Source: Ravibacter sp964559125 (lineage in GTDB: Bacteria > Bacteroidota > Bacteroidia > Cytophagales > Spirosomataceae). From it: 64,000 nucleotides of DNA. The stretch is taken from positions 76,012 through 140,011 of the forward strand of contig CAZLGW010000013.1 of the NCBI GenBank assembly GCA_964559125.1, in the 5' to 3' direction. The translations under genes were made by a program, and so were the position numbers. How positions within the stretch are numbered: position 1 is the stretch's first letter; every line of letters starts with the position of its first letter. The notes beneath the pieces are model-generated. The model was not told the DNA's origin. It worked only from the letters and a program-made list of their open reading frames with translations, and ran no database searches. Positions 8,309 through 17,772 of the stretch are shown one piece after another.

Positions 8309-8953
8309 ATGATCTCGAAAGAAAAACCGGATATTGGAGTGGTATTGACTGCCGATCTGGTCAATTCAACCGCTTATCCCCCGGAAGAAACAGAACGAAG
8401 GCTCGGGGATATGCTGAACCGCCTGAAAACAGAGACAGATTGGTCGCTCAGCCCGGAGGTTTACAGGGGCGACAGCTTTCAGGGGGTATTGAAAAGGGGT
8501 GGGGAGGCCCTGCGCATTTCGTTGCTGGCAAGGGCTATGTTGAAAGCAGAGAATCCTGACCTGGACCTGAGGGTAGCCCTGGGGATCGGAAAGATCGGGA
8601 GGCTGACAGACAGACCGGGGACTTCAGACGGCGAGGCATTCCGGTTATCGGGGCTGTTGGCAGACGTTATGAAGAAGGAAAGAGCCCGGATTGCACTGGC
8701 CCTGCCGGTGTCGTCGGAACCTGTTAAAGCCGTACTTACGCTCCTCGAATCTGTGGTGGAGAAATGGACTTCAGCACAGGCCGAGGTGATGCTCAGGCTG
8801 CTGACAGGAGCTACCATGAGCGAAATAGCAGAAGTGCTCAGGATCAGCCAGCCGGCTGTCAGCCAGCATGCGCAGGCGGCAAAGTGGTGGGCAGTGGAGC
8901 CGGTGATACACACATTTGACCAGTTGATACAAGCATTTCATTCTTATGACTGA
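8309..8953 (+). CDS. SatD family protein with C-terminal HTH
   Basis: This 214-residue protein starts with VVLTADLVNSTAY, the characteristic opening of SatD proteins, followed by a motif around YRGDSFQGVL that recalls nucleotide-cyclase-like folds. A helix-turn-helix sits at about residues 165-195 (MSEIAEVLRISQPAVSQHAQAAKWW). SatD was named from a streptococcal sat operon; its biochemical role is not established. Its gene overlaps the SatE-type gene by 8 bp, so the pair is translationally coupled. The operator array at 8203-8283 predicts tight control, possibly by SatD itself. Confidence 0.8.
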   Translation: MISKEKPDIGVVLTADLVNSTAYPPEETERRLGDMLNRLKTETDWSLSPEVYRGDSFQGVLKRGGEALRISLLARAMLKAENPDLDLRVALGIGKIGRLTDRPGTSDGEAFRLSGLLADVMKKERARIALALPVSSEPVKAVLTLLESVVEKWTSAQAEVMLRLLTGATMSEIAEVLRISQPAVSQHAQAAKWWAVEPVIHTFDQLIQAFHSYD

Positions 8954-9686
8954 GTTTCTGGCTTTACTGACAGCGCATGTTTTGGCAGACTTCTATCTGC
9001 AGCCAGGTGAGTGGGTGGCTGAAAAACGGGAGAAAGGTTGGAAATCAGGTGCGTTATATGCTCATGTACTGACTGTTACCGCTTTGTCATACCTCTTGCT
9101 GGGATACTGGAATCAACCCCAGATTGCCCTGGGGCTGGGGTTGGCACACGGTGTTATCGATGTGGTAAAGCTGCGTTTTGATACCCGGAAAACGACTGCC
9201 TGGTTTATTTACGACCAGATACTTCACCTGGTAAGCATTATTATTACGGCCTGGATCATCACGGGCACGACCGAGACTTCGTTAGAAAAGTTTATTGATT
9301 ATATAAGGCAGCCAGAAGTTTCGGCTACAATTGCCGGTCTTCTCCTTTGTCTTACGCCGGTGTCGTTCCTGGTCGGGATGTTTACGAGGCCATGGCGGGA
9401 AGAGCTCGAACGGCTTGCCCCGGGTGCTGAAGATAACCTCGACAATGCAGGGAGATGGATCGGGATGTCGGAGCGGTTGCTTATATATGTTTTTGTGCTG
9501 CTGGGACAATATTCCGCCATAGGTTTTCTGATAGCGGCCAAGTCATTGCTGCGCTATAATGACAAACATCCGGCGGGTATCCCGCATAGCTACATCACTA
9601 AAAAATCGGAGTATGTATTGGTAGGCACCCTGATGAGCTATACCTGTGCTATTATCATTGCGCTGCTGGTCAGATGGCTGCGATAA
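8946..9686 (+). CDS. SatE-like DUF3307 membrane protein
   Basis: The 246-residue protein has about seven hydrophobic segments and begins LLTAHVLADFYLQP, the DUF3307 signature (H-x-x-x-D-F/W-x-x-Q), followed by HVLTVTALSYLLL and LAHGVIDVVKLRF with further histidines and an aspartate. The conserved His/Asp residues in membrane helices suggest a metal or lipid-type active site, but no activity is established. It overlaps satD by 8 bp and forms a two-gene operon with it. Confidence 0.82.
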   Translation: MTEFLALLTAHVLADFYLQPGEWVAEKREKGWKSGALYAHVLTVTALSYLLLGYWNQPQIALGLGLAHGVIDVVKLRFDTRKTTAWFIYDQILHLVSIIITAWIITGTTETSLEKFIDYIRQPEVSATIAGLLLCLTPVSFLVGMFTRPWREELERLAPGAEDNLDNAGRWIGMSERLLIYVFVLLGQYSAIGFLIAAKSLLRYNDKHPAGIPHSYITKKSEYVLVGTLMSYTCAIIIALLVRWLR

Positions 9687-9831
9687 GGGGGGGCTTCCTA
9701 TACGCCCGGGATAGGGCAGGAGAGATGAGAAATGATTGTTAAAATAAGTTAAACAGTATTTTTTTATGGAGAGCTTTTAAACTCACGGTGATGACAGGGC
9801 TCTAACCTACATAACCAAAACAAGCAATACC

Positions 9832-10224
9832 ATGAAAAAATCAATTGTCGCCTTACTCTTTTTCGTTACAATTTCAGCAGGTGCATTTGCCCAGGAAAGA
9901 AGGGGAGGAGGAGAAAAAATGACCCCTGAAAAGAGAGCCGAGATGCAGACTAAAAGAATGACCGAGCAACTTGGCCTCAACGAAGACCAGCAAAAGAAAG
10001 TGCTTGCGCTCAATGTCGAAAGGACAAAGAAAAGCCAGGAGCTGGGCCAGGCTGAAGCATCCAGGCGGAAAGAAATGCGTGAAGCTTACGTAAATGAATT
10101 GAATACGATCCTGACATCCGAGCAACAGGAAAAACTGAAAAATGCCCGGCATGAAGGCAGGGGGCCGCGCGACGGTGCAACCAGAAGCCGGAAGGACGGT
10201 AAAGGACCCAAGCCCCAAAACTGA
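9832..10224 (+). CDS. Secreted Spy/CpxP-like LTxxQ-type small protein
   Basis: The 130-residue protein has a signal peptide (MKKSIVALLFFVTISAGAFA, cleaved before QERR) and a charged helical body with EQLGLNEDQQKKVLAL and LNTILTSEQQEKLKN, two copies of the L-T/N-x-x-Q pattern seen in Spy and CpxP periplasmic chaperones. The C-terminal tail is basic and rich in Gly and Arg. It probably acts as a periplasmic chaperone or metal/stress buffer; that is inferred from the family. Confidence 0.75.
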   Translation: MKKSIVALLFFVTISAGAFAQERRGGGEKMTPEKRAEMQTKRMTEQLGLNEDQQKKVLALNVERTKKSQELGQAEASRRKEMREAYVNELNTILTSEQQEKLKNARHEGRGPRDGATRSRKDGKGPKPQN

Positions 10225-10240
10225 TTTATCCTATATACCT

Positions 10241-10276
10241 GGTACCCGGAGCTTATGCCTTCGGGTACCTTATTTT
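10241..10276 (+). terminator. Hairpin terminator after the Spy-like gene
   Basis: GGTACCCG (10241-10248) pairs perfectly with CGGGTACC (10262-10269) across a 13-nt loop and is followed by TTATTTTTT. It ends the Spy-like transcript and abuts the stop of the convergent MATE gene at 10270. Confidence 0.75.
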
Positions 10277-11592
10277 TTCCGGCTCAGGATAAAAAAACGG
10301 CTGATCATAAAAAAAGAAGCCAGTGCAAGCCCGGCAGTGAGCCCTATCCAGATACCCGGAGGCCCTACATTAAGCTTAAAGGTAACATAGTAGCCGACGG
10401 GAAGCCCCACAATCCAATAGGCGATGGCTACAAAGCCGGTAGGGACCCTGACATCTTTTAATCCGCGCAGGATACCCGCGCCGACTGCCTGGGTACTATC
10501 CGAGATCTGGAAGACTGAAGCGAAGATAAGCAGGTATGCGGCCAGGTCGACAACCCTCGGATCATCGTTGAACAGTGTCGGCAAAAAGCCCCTGAGCAGT
10601 ACGAAAAGAAGCGCACAGCAGGACCCGTAACCCAGTGCAGTGAAGATGGCGCTTTTGCCTATCAGCTTTATCTTAGGGAAATTACGGGCCCCGAAAGCAT
10701 TGCTTACCCGGATGGAAGCCGCCTGGGAAAGCCCCATCGAAACCATAAAAGTAAAGGAAGCGCAGCTGAGGGCGATCTGGTGAGCGGCCTGCTCTACAGC
10801 GCCGATAGTGCCTATAAGAATGCCGGAAACCGCAAAAGCGCCCGACTCCATACCGAGCTGCAGGCTGGAAGGAACGCCGATATGGAGGAGCTCCCGAAAA
10901 GTTTTCCCTCTCAGCTGCCATTGATTTCTACCTACGGCCATATACCGGGCAAAAAGCCTGTGTCTCAGGATAACGTATCCCAGGGCGAAGAACATAATCG
11001 TCCGGGTGATCAGCGTAGCCCATCCGGCTCCTATCAGCTCCAGCCGGGGGAAACCCCAGTTGCCGTAAATGAACAACCAGTTCAGGAAGGCATTCAGCGG
11101 CAGCCCGGCCAATGAAATGATCATAGCCGTTTTGGTGTATTCAAGTCCGTCGGCAAACTGCTTGAGGGTCATGAAGAGGATCATCGGAATAATCGATATT
11201 CCGATAAAATTCATAAAAGGGATCGCATAAGCGACCACTTCGGGGTCCTGTCCGAGATGGTGGAAGATGTCTTTCCCTCCCAGTAAGAGACCGGCTATCA
11301 AAAGGGCGGAGAAGGTACACAGCAGAAAACCATTGTAGAAGTAATGGGAAACCTTCTGTCCGTCGTTCTGTCCGTGGGCCATCGAGACCATTTGTGATAC
11401 CGAGATCGTCACCCCGATCCCGACCACAAACGGGATGTTCATCACGTTGAATACCAATGCCGCAGCAGCGAGCTGCTTATAACTTACCGCACCGACCATT
11501 GCCGTGTCGATAAGATGCAGCGCCATCTGTGCCAGTTCTCCCAGGATAATGGGAAGCGCAAGCTTTACTGTTTTTGAGGTTTCGTCAAGCAT
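10270..11592 (-). CDS. MATE family efflux transporter
   Basis: The 440-residue protein has about 12 hydrophobic helices in two related halves, as expected for MATE exporters. Each half starts with the typical pattern: LPIILGELAQMALHLIDTAMVG in the first and a glycine-rich GVPSSLQLGMESGAFAVSGILIG in the second. MATE pumps export cationic drugs or metabolites using Na+ or H+ gradients. The length is standard for the family. Substrate unknown. Confidence 0.92.
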   Translation of the reverse strand: MLDETSKTVKLALPIILGELAQMALHLIDTAMVGAVSYKQLAAAALVFNVMNIPFVVGIGVTISVSQMVSMAHGQNDGQKVSHYFYNGFLLCTFSALLIAGLLLGGKDIFHHLGQDPEVVAYAIPFMNFIGISIIPMILFMTLKQFADGLEYTKTAMIISLAGLPLNAFLNWLFIYGNWGFPRLELIGAGWATLITRTIMFFALGYVILRHRLFARYMAVGRNQWQLRGKTFRELLHIGVPSSLQLGMESGAFAVSGILIGTIGAVEQAAHQIALSCASFTFMVSMGLSQAASIRVSNAFGARNFPKIKLIGKSAIFTALGYGSCCALLFVLLRGFLPTLFNDDPRVVDLAAYLLIFASVFQISDSTQAVGAGILRGLKDVRVPTGFVAIAYWIVGLPVGYYVTFKLNVGPPGIWIGLTAGLALASFFMISRFFILSRKK

Positions 11593-11694
11593 CTGTACCT
11601 ATCCTTTCCGGTATCTCCGAAAAAGGACGCAAAGATACGATCATGATCGCTAAGAAGTATGATTGGGCAAAAGATAGTTTTATGGAAGAGCCTA

Positions 11695-12528
11695 TCACTT
11701 CAGCTTTTTCAGTATCACTTTCCGGAATTCTATAGGCTGGCCTTCGCTTTGTAAGGCGATGAACCCTTCTTTAAGGGGCTTTCCGTCAATTTTAACGGCA
11801 GGATCATACCGGTTGGCTACCCCGCCGCCGATCTGGGGTTTGCTGTATTGGAGCACGGTATCGCCCTCGATAATATGTTTGACAAGCGAATCGCCCCATA
11901 CCATCAGCTCGGCCCGTACCCAGGCATCTTTATCATAGGTTTTGGATGAAGAGCTGATGCAATGGGTTTCGTCGAGCTTCCCGTTGTAGACGATGTGGGT
12001 GCCGGGGGAGCACATGTTGCCCGTCGGCCGGGGATTTCCGTCTCCCAGGCCTGCAAGGAACTGCATTTCTACCGATATGGGCCAGTCCTGCTCTTTGGGC
12101 ATCGTACGAGGATCCTGCGAATGAAACATTACTCCGCTGTTGAGAAGCGTGTAGGAAGGAGCGCCGGGCTGAAGATCGCCGCTGAAACGGTATTCGACCA
12201 CCAGGTGATAGTGAGAGAAAGGCTCCTTGTAGTATAAATGCCCGAACTGATCGTTGAAATCGCCATACCCGTCATATCTTACTTTGATCATGCCGTCTTC
12301 AACGCGGAAGGTATTGGCAAAATTCTCGTCTACTTCGTGATGGTGTATTTTCACGATCCAGTCGTCGATGTCTTTGTCGTTAAAAAGGGAGATCCATTCG
12401 TCTTCCGTTTCCCGGTTCTCATCTGTCGCAGTGGTCGAACACGAAAAAAAAGCGGTGCAGGCGAGCAAAAGAGCTACCAGGAAGCAGGCACGATACGCGG
12501 TGAAGGTAAATTTTTGGGATAAATTCAT
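11695..12528 (-). CDS. DUF1080 (3-keto-disaccharide hydrolase-like) lipoprotein
   Basis: Starting at the ATG at 12526-12528, the protein has 277 residues with a lipoprotein signal peptide (lipobox FFSC, lipid-bearing C30) and one DUF1080 domain opening with WISLFNDKDIDDW. The fold is a concanavalin-like beta-sandwich; characterised members cleave 3-keto-glycosides. A longer open frame to 12684 adds an unlikely N-terminus ahead of the signal peptide. It is probably anchored in the envelope and acts on plant-type glycosides. Confidence 0.85.
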   Translation of the reverse strand: MNLSQKFTFTAYRACFLVALLLACTAFFSCSTTATDENRETEDEWISLFNDKDIDDWIVKIHHHEVDENFANTFRVEDGMIKVRYDGYGDFNDQFGHLYYKEPFSHYHLVVEYRFSGDLQPGAPSYTLLNSGVMFHSQDPRTMPKEQDWPISVEMQFLAGLGDGNPRPTGNMCSPGTHIVYNGKLDETHCISSSSKTYDKDAWVRAELMVWGDSLVKHIIEGDTVLQYSKPQIGGGVANRYDPAVKIDGKPLKEGFIALQSEGQPIEFRKVILKKLK

Positions 12529-12685
12529 AAATGTTGTTGAACCGTATGACGCAAAAAAAAGGTTATCAGGATGATCTCCCGTTTTAAAGGTCGGGACACG
12601 AGATAAGACGGGGACAACCTGTTCCGCGTGATAAATAAAACCAAAAAATAGGATATATCTACTGTTAAAAACAGAGCCACACACA

Positions 12686-14101
12686 TTGCAGATCCCTCAT
12701 AAATCCAGATTTATTGCCGCCCTGATGCTTACCGCGTCAATGGCCTCTATCGACAGAAGTATTGTAAACGTATCATTGCCGGCCATCCGGGAGGACTTCC
12801 AGGTAGGTATTAACGAAGTAGAGTGGGTCGTAACGGCTTACATGCTTTCTTTTTTGCTGGTATTGCCGCTTATGAACTGGTTGAAAAGCCGGATCGGGTA
12901 CTACCGCCTGACCATTATCTGCCTGAGTATTTTTACAGCAGGATCGGTGTGCTGCAGCATGGCGCCTGATTTATTGTGGCTGGTTTTGTGCAGGGCCATC
13001 CAGGCTGCTGCCGGAGGTATTATCACCCCCATGTCGATGGCTATACTGAGCGAGACGCTGCCGCGGGAAGAAAAAGGGAGCGCTATCGCCTGGTGGGGGA
13101 TCGGGAATGTGACCGGTCTGGCGATAGGTCCGACATTGGGGGGAGCGTTGGGGCACTACCTGGGCTGGCCTTCTGTATTTTATATCAATTTACCCCTGGG
13201 AATGATCGCCTTATTCCTTACCATACGTTACCTGGCGTTCATGAAACATCACCCGGTGTCGGGGAATAAATTTGATTTTGCAGGCTATTTCCTGTTTTCA
13301 TCCTTCATCCTGTCTGTGCAGCTATGGGTGTGGACCATTTCGAAATATTCATTGGGTAGTATTTATCCGTGGACAGTAATGACGGTGGCAGCGCTGTTTT
13401 TAATAGCCTATATCAGATCGGCCTACAAACCCAACGCACTCCTTGACCTGGGCGTATTCCGCTATGCCCTTTTCAACCGGTCGGCTATTGTTATTTTTAT
13501 CCGTTCCATAGCGTTGTTCGGAGGGATGTTCTATCTGCCGTTCCTGCTGCAGGGCGAGCTGGGTTACAGTCAGATGCAGACGGGGATGCTGATGCTTCCC
13601 AATGCGCTGATGGTCCTCCTGACGCGGCCGGCTGCGGGACGCCTTGCCGACCAGGGGAAAATACGGGATATTACCATGCTGGGAATCGGAATGGTCGCAC
13701 TGTCTTTTGTCCTGTTTGCGCTGTTAGGAGAGAATGCCGCCCCGTGGTGGATCGTTACGATCATGATTTTCAGGGGAATAGGGATGGGATACCTGGTAGC
13801 TCCGGTCTCCGCCTCACTTTTAAACTCGGTCAGGCGTGAGCAGACCACTACCGCCACCACGATGAACAGCCTGATACTGCAACTCGGAGGTTCCCTCGGG
13901 GTTGCACTGAGCGGTGTCTTTTATCACCTTTTATACGATCACTACGTTTTGAATTTACCCGGCGAAACAGCGGAGCACTATGCGCTGAAAGGAAGCTTCC
14001 TGATAGCAGCTGCGCTTATCCTGCTGGCATGGATACCGGCCTGGAAGCTGCCCAGGGCAAATCCGGATATTGGTGGCGGCGGAGAAAAGATGCCCCAATG
14101 A
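12686..14101 (+). CDS. DHA2-type MFS multidrug exporter
   Basis: The 471-residue protein has about 14 helices and DHA2 motifs: SMASIDRSIVNVSLPAI in helix 1, RAIQAAAGGIITPMSMAIL and the GPTLGGALGHYLGWPSVFYINLPLG stretch (motif C and the WR/S-x-F-x-I-N-x-P loop). It should export drugs by proton antiport. No ATG lies upstream in frame, so translation probably begins at the TTG at 12686. Unusually for this subclass, no HlyD/EmrA-type partner gene is adjacent. It is divergent from the DUF1080 gene. Confidence 0.9.
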   Translation: MQIPHKSRFIAALMLTASMASIDRSIVNVSLPAIREDFQVGINEVEWVVTAYMLSFLLVLPLMNWLKSRIGYYRLTIICLSIFTAGSVCCSMAPDLLWLVLCRAIQAAAGGIITPMSMAILSETLPREEKGSAIAWWGIGNVTGLAIGPTLGGALGHYLGWPSVFYINLPLGMIALFLTIRYLAFMKHHPVSGNKFDFAGYFLFSSFILSVQLWVWTISKYSLGSIYPWTVMTVAALFLIAYIRSAYKPNALLDLGVFRYALFNRSAIVIFIRSIALFGGMFYLPFLLQGELGYSQMQTGMLMLPNALMVLLTRPAAGRLADQGKIRDITMLGIGMVALSFVLFALLGENAAPWWIVTIMIFRGIGMGYLVAPVSASLLNSVRREQTTTATTMNSLILQLGGSLGVALSGVFYHLLYDHYVLNLPGETAEHYALKGSFLIAAALILLAWIPAWKLPRANPDIGGGGEKMPQ

Positions 14102-14121
14102 GGAAGGCGTGGAGTTAAATA

Positions 14122-16557
14122 CTATTCAGAACTCCTTTTGAAGTGTGCAATAGCCGCCCGTATTTGTGAAAAAGTAACACTGTCATCCAGCGCAACCTTG
14201 ATCTCTCCGAGCGTTTTGCCGGGATTTTCCTCCAGGTAATCCAGTATCTGCCTGATGTTTGCTGGCGGGTATACATCGAAGATATCCAGCTCGCCCAGAC
14301 CTATATAATACGATAGGTGGGTTTCGATGGTGCCTACAGCCAGATTTCGTTCGAGCGCTATGTCTTCGGGACTTTTGCCGCTCCTGAACAGATCCAGTGT
14401 CACCTGGCGGGTATTGATCTTTCCCGGTTTGGATGGGGGCAGGTCAATTTCAGCCTGCCCGGGCGCAATACCTTTTTCCAGGCAATAGCTTTTTACTATC
14501 GCGATAATTTCAGGACCGTATTTTTTAGCTTTGGTTTTCCCTATCCCCTTTATTTCCTCCAATTGATCAATGGTAACCGGTAATTGACGGGCGATTTCTG
14601 TCATGGTTTTGACCTGTAGCACTATGTATTCCGGGATGTTATTTTCAGAAGCGATGGCGTTTCTCCATGCTTTCAGCTCCAGGTACAGTTCTCCGTTGGT
14701 ATGCGGACCGGCCTGGCCTCCTTTGGGTGCTTTTTCTGCCGAAGCTTTGAAGTCGATATCGGCATCGGCTTTCGCACGCAGATGCCTGCCTACCGAAAAT
14801 TCTCCTGCAGCTGCGTGCAGACAGGCATTTTTGATAAACAGGCTTCTCTCCAGGTCTTCCTTCGCCTGGCTAAGCGCCTTTTTAAAACCTGCGTTATCCG
14901 ATTCCGGGGCTATAGTCCTGACAACCGGCCATATCCCTTCATCGGTTTTACTTATAAAATACTGCGCGGCCTTTCTGATCCGGTCCTGTATCCCGTCGTC
15001 TATTTCCGCCCGGTTACCGGTAAGCATGTGATTGAGCTGGTTTCTGAACTTCTGGCTTACCTGGTCGATGTCCTTATCGAAAACGCCGAACACATCGGCC
15101 AGTTTTTCTCTTATAGTGTCGGTTAAGACGGCCGGGTATTCACGGAATGCCCTCTGAATCTGTTCCACTGCCCTCCGGGTTTCATTCCAGTCGAAGAGTT
15201 CGAAGAGCGTGGATTTCAGAAACAGGGTTTTAGCATTCTCCAACTGCTCCGGGTTGGGCGGGTTTTCGGTAGTTTCTTTTACAAATGATGCTACCTGCCG
15301 GTCGGTCCTGATGCTGTGTGCTTCTACGGGTGTACTCAGTACCATCCCTTCCAGTGTTTTGCAGCGGCTGAGGGCCACGTACACCTGCCCGTGGGCAAAG
15401 GAGAGGTTAGCGTCAATGATCGCCTTTTCGAACGTGAGGCCCTGGCTCTTGTGGATCGTAATGGCCCAGGCCAGCTTTAGCGGATACTGGATGAAGGTCC
15501 CGACAACATTTTCCTCTATTTCTTTTGTTTCCGGGTTAAGGCCATACTTTACATTGGTCCAGGTCGCCTTTTCCACATCTATTTCCCCGGCCTCGCCCGG
15601 GCACCTGACGTAGATCCGGTCGGCGGATATCCGGGTCACTTCTCCTATTTTTCCATTGTAAAACCGTTTTTCTCTCGATGCGTCGTTTTTTACAAACATC
15701 ACCTGCGCACCCTGTTTCAACTCCAGCTGTTCTTCAGTAGGATAGGCGAACATGGGAAAGTCGCCGCTGATCTCGGCAGTGAAAACAGACGAGGTGCTGT
15801 CAAGCCGTGCCAGTTCCTGCGCATTGATCCGCACCGCAGTGGCATTGTGGGTGGTCAGCGTGATGTAACCTTCTCCTTTTCCGGGCCTGAATGAAGGGAT
15901 GTAACGCTGATTCAGCAATCTGAGACTATGATCATCCAGGTTGTTATCGCGCACTTTATTCAGGATGGAGATGAATTCGGTATCCGTCTGGCGATAGATG
16001 TGGGTCAGCTCGATCCGGATCAGATCTGTTTGCCTGAGCGCATTGCTGCTGAAGAAAAAGACCGTATCATAATGCTCTTTCAGGAGCGCCCATTCGTCTT
16101 CCTTTACAACCGGAGACAGCTGCTGGAGATCGCCGATCAGCAGGAGTTGTGTACCGCCGAAGGGCTTGTTCCTGTCCTTGAATCTTCTCAAAACACCGTC
16201 TATGGCGTCGAGAAGATCCGCCCGGAGCATGCTTATCTCATCGATGACCAGCAGATCGAGGCTTTTGATGAGATTTATTTTTTCCCGGCCAAACCTGAGT
16301 ATGCCGTTGTTAGGGCCCGCCGCACCCGGGATATTAGGGCCGAAGGAAAGCTGGAAAAAAGAGTGTACGGTTACACCGCCCGCGTTGATAGCGGCTACCC
16401 CGGTCGGGGCGACAATGATCATTCTTTTGGGTAATGCGCTTTTCAGCCGGGTGAGGAAGGTGGTTTTCCCCGTTCCCGCCTTGCCGGTCAGGAATACATT
16501 TTTGTTAGTATGAAATATAAACTCCTCGGCCAGCCTGAGTTGATTGTTCTGCTCCAT
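14122..16557 (-). CDS. Pif1/RecD2-like helicase with HRDC and C-terminal HTH
   Basis: Domains in order: an SF1B helicase core with Walker A GKAGTGKTTF, APTGVAAINAGG (motif Ia), Walker B LLVIDEISML, and HKSQGLTFEKAIID (motif V); a linker; an HRDC domain ending with a HhH-like EEIKGIGKTKAKKYG; and a C-terminal HTH of the type also found on RecQ proteins of Bacteroidetes (SGKSPEDIALERNLAVGTIETHL). The protein should unwind DNA in replication or repair. The frame runs to 16737, but the ATG at 16555-16557 (MEQNNQLRLAEEF) or the pair at 16564-16569 gives the usual N-terminus just ahead of Walker A. Confidence 0.9.
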   Translation of the reverse strand: MEQNNQLRLAEEFIFHTNKNVFLTGKAGTGKTTFLTRLKSALPKRMIIVAPTGVAAINAGGVTVHSFFQLSFGPNIPGAAGPNNGILRFGREKINLIKSLDLLVIDEISMLRADLLDAIDGVLRRFKDRNKPFGGTQLLLIGDLQQLSPVVKEDEWALLKEHYDTVFFFSSNALRQTDLIRIELTHIYRQTDTEFISILNKVRDNNLDDHSLRLLNQRYIPSFRPGKGEGYITLTTHNATAVRINAQELARLDSTSSVFTAEISGDFPMFAYPTEEQLELKQGAQVMFVKNDASREKRFYNGKIGEVTRISADRIYVRCPGEAGEIDVEKATWTNVKYGLNPETKEIEENVVGTFIQYPLKLAWAITIHKSQGLTFEKAIIDANLSFAHGQVYVALSRCKTLEGMVLSTPVEAHSIRTDRQVASFVKETTENPPNPEQLENAKTLFLKSTLFELFDWNETRRAVEQIQRAFREYPAVLTDTIREKLADVFGVFDKDIDQVSQKFRNQLNHMLTGNRAEIDDGIQDRIRKAAQYFISKTDEGIWPVVRTIAPESDNAGFKKALSQAKEDLERSLFIKNACLHAAAGEFSVGRHLRAKADADIDFKASAEKAPKGGQAGPHTNGELYLELKAWRNAIASENNIPEYIVLQVKTMTEIARQLPVTIDQLEEIKGIGKTKAKKYGPEIIAIVKSYCLEKGIAPGQAEIDLPPSKPGKINTRQVTLDLFRSGKSPEDIALERNLAVGTIETHLSYYIGLGELDIFDVYPPANIRQILDYLEENPGKTLGEIKVALDDSVTFSQIRAAIAHFKRSSE

Positions 16558-16758
16558 AAGATACATCATGTTCCGGATCTTAAAAGTATACTTTTTTTTC
16601 TCCGCCGGCGCCGTTTTATTTACTTCAAATCCGGATATAGTAAAAGCAGGAATGGTAGAAAGGCGGGTCGGCAGCCTTATCTCTCTGAGAGCGAACTTCC
16701 TGGTAAAGTTTATTTTCCTATTTTTGCCGTTAAGCACCGATGAAGAAATACACCTGAC

Positions 16759-17412
16759 ATGAAGATTTCAATAGCGGATATCAGAAACCAATCGTTTGAG
16801 AAGGCATTCCGCGGGTATGAGCCTGCGCAGGTCCATGCATTCCTGGGGGAGCTTTCGAATGAGCTGGAACGTCTTGTAGACGACAATAAACTACTGAAAA
16901 TGCAGCTCGAAATAGCGGAAAAGGAGCTGAGCCGGTTAAAAGAAGTAGAAATGTCATTGTTCCGTACGTTGAAATCGGCGGAAGAAAACAGCGCGCGTAT
17001 TACCGAACAGGCGCAGGAGATGGCCGAAACATACCTGAAAGATTCGAAGGCCCGGACTGAGGAAATTTTACAGGAAGCGCAGAAGAAAGCGGGTATGCTG
17101 ATACAGGATGCGGAGAATAAGGCCAAATACGCACAGGAGGAAGCTGCTGGTTCTATTAAGGAGTATGAAAGAGAGTGCAGGGCCCTGGAAAAGCACAGGG
17201 ATCTCCTGATTGGCGAGATCCGGGTATTAATGGGGAATCTTGCAGAGACGCTCGAGAAGTATGAGAAGAAATATCCGCGCGAAAGTTCCCGGGAAAGGGC
17301 CGGCAACATGCAGCAGGAGGAAACCCCGCCGGCCGGCGAAGAGCAGAAAGCGGTACGGGTGAAAGGCTCCCGTAACCCGGCGCTGATAAAGAAGAACGAA
17401 AGTAATTCCTGA
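16759..17412 (+). CDS. DivIVA-like coiled-coil protein
   Basis: The 217-residue protein begins with a DivIVA-type lipid-binding domain: MKISIADIRNQSFEKAFRGYEP (the F-x-x-x-x-R-G-Y motif that follows the membrane-inserting loop), then a continuous coiled coil from about residue 30 to 175 and a charged, Pro/Glu-rich tail. In other bacteria such proteins mark curved membrane and organise division or growth. It lies 8 bp upstream of folB on the same strand. Confidence 0.8.
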   Translation: MKISIADIRNQSFEKAFRGYEPAQVHAFLGELSNELERLVDDNKLLKMQLEIAEKELSRLKEVEMSLFRTLKSAEENSARITEQAQEMAETYLKDSKARTEEILQEAQKKAGMLIQDAENKAKYAQEEAAGSIKEYERECRALEKHRDLLIGEIRVLMGNLAETLEKYEKKYPRESSRERAGNMQQEETPPAGEEQKAVRVKGSRNPALIKKNESNS

Positions 17413-17420
17413 GTATCCAA

Positions 17421-17771
17421 ATGGCAGTAATATCCCTCGAAGGATTAGAGTTTTTCGCTTTCCATGGCGTATATGAAGAGGAGCAGAGGATCGGGAACCG
17501 GTTTTCTATCGATGTGCATATCGATGCCGAGGTCTCCGGAGCCGGCGTGTCGGATAAATTGTCGGATACTATCGACTACACGCGCGTGTGCGAGATCATC
17601 GCCGGGGTGATGAAGAACTCTTCATGCCTGCTGGAGACGCTTGCTCTTCATATTATCAAAGGAGTCAGAGAAACCTATCCGGCGGTAAAAGAAGTTTGTG
17701 TGAAGGTTTCCAAGCAGAATCCTCCTATTGGTGCGATCTGCAGGAGCGCGAGTGTAACGATGAAAGGGTAG
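17421..17771 (+). CDS. folB: Dihydroneopterin aldolase FolB
   Basis: The 116-residue protein aligns with FolB: LEFFAFHGVYEEEQRIGNRF (with the catalytic glutamate in the HGVY-x-E segment), TIDYTRVCEII, LLETLALHI, and the C-terminal K-x-x-P-P/I-G-A motif (VSKQNPPIGAICRSASV). It converts 7,8-dihydroneopterin to 6-hydroxymethyl-dihydropterin and glycolaldehyde in folate synthesis. No other folate gene is adjacent. It is probably co-transcribed with the DivIVA-like gene and ends 1 bp from the convergent gene at 17773. Confidence 0.93.
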   Translation: MAVISLEGLEFFAFHGVYEEEQRIGNRFSIDVHIDAEVSGAGVSDKLSDTIDYTRVCEIIAGVMKNSSCLLETLALHIIKGVRETYPAVKEVCVKVSKQNPPIGAICRSASVTMKG

Positions 17772-17772
17772 G

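Noticed and set aside
8309..9686. SatD-SatE as a toxin-antitoxin pair
   Set aside because: Two overlapping genes with an HTH protein invite the idea, but both proteins are too large, SatE is a polytopic membrane protein, and no toxin motif is visible.
14317..16743. Plus-strand frames opposite the helicase
   Set aside because: Shadows of the helicase gene, which has intact Walker A and B motifs and an HRDC domain.
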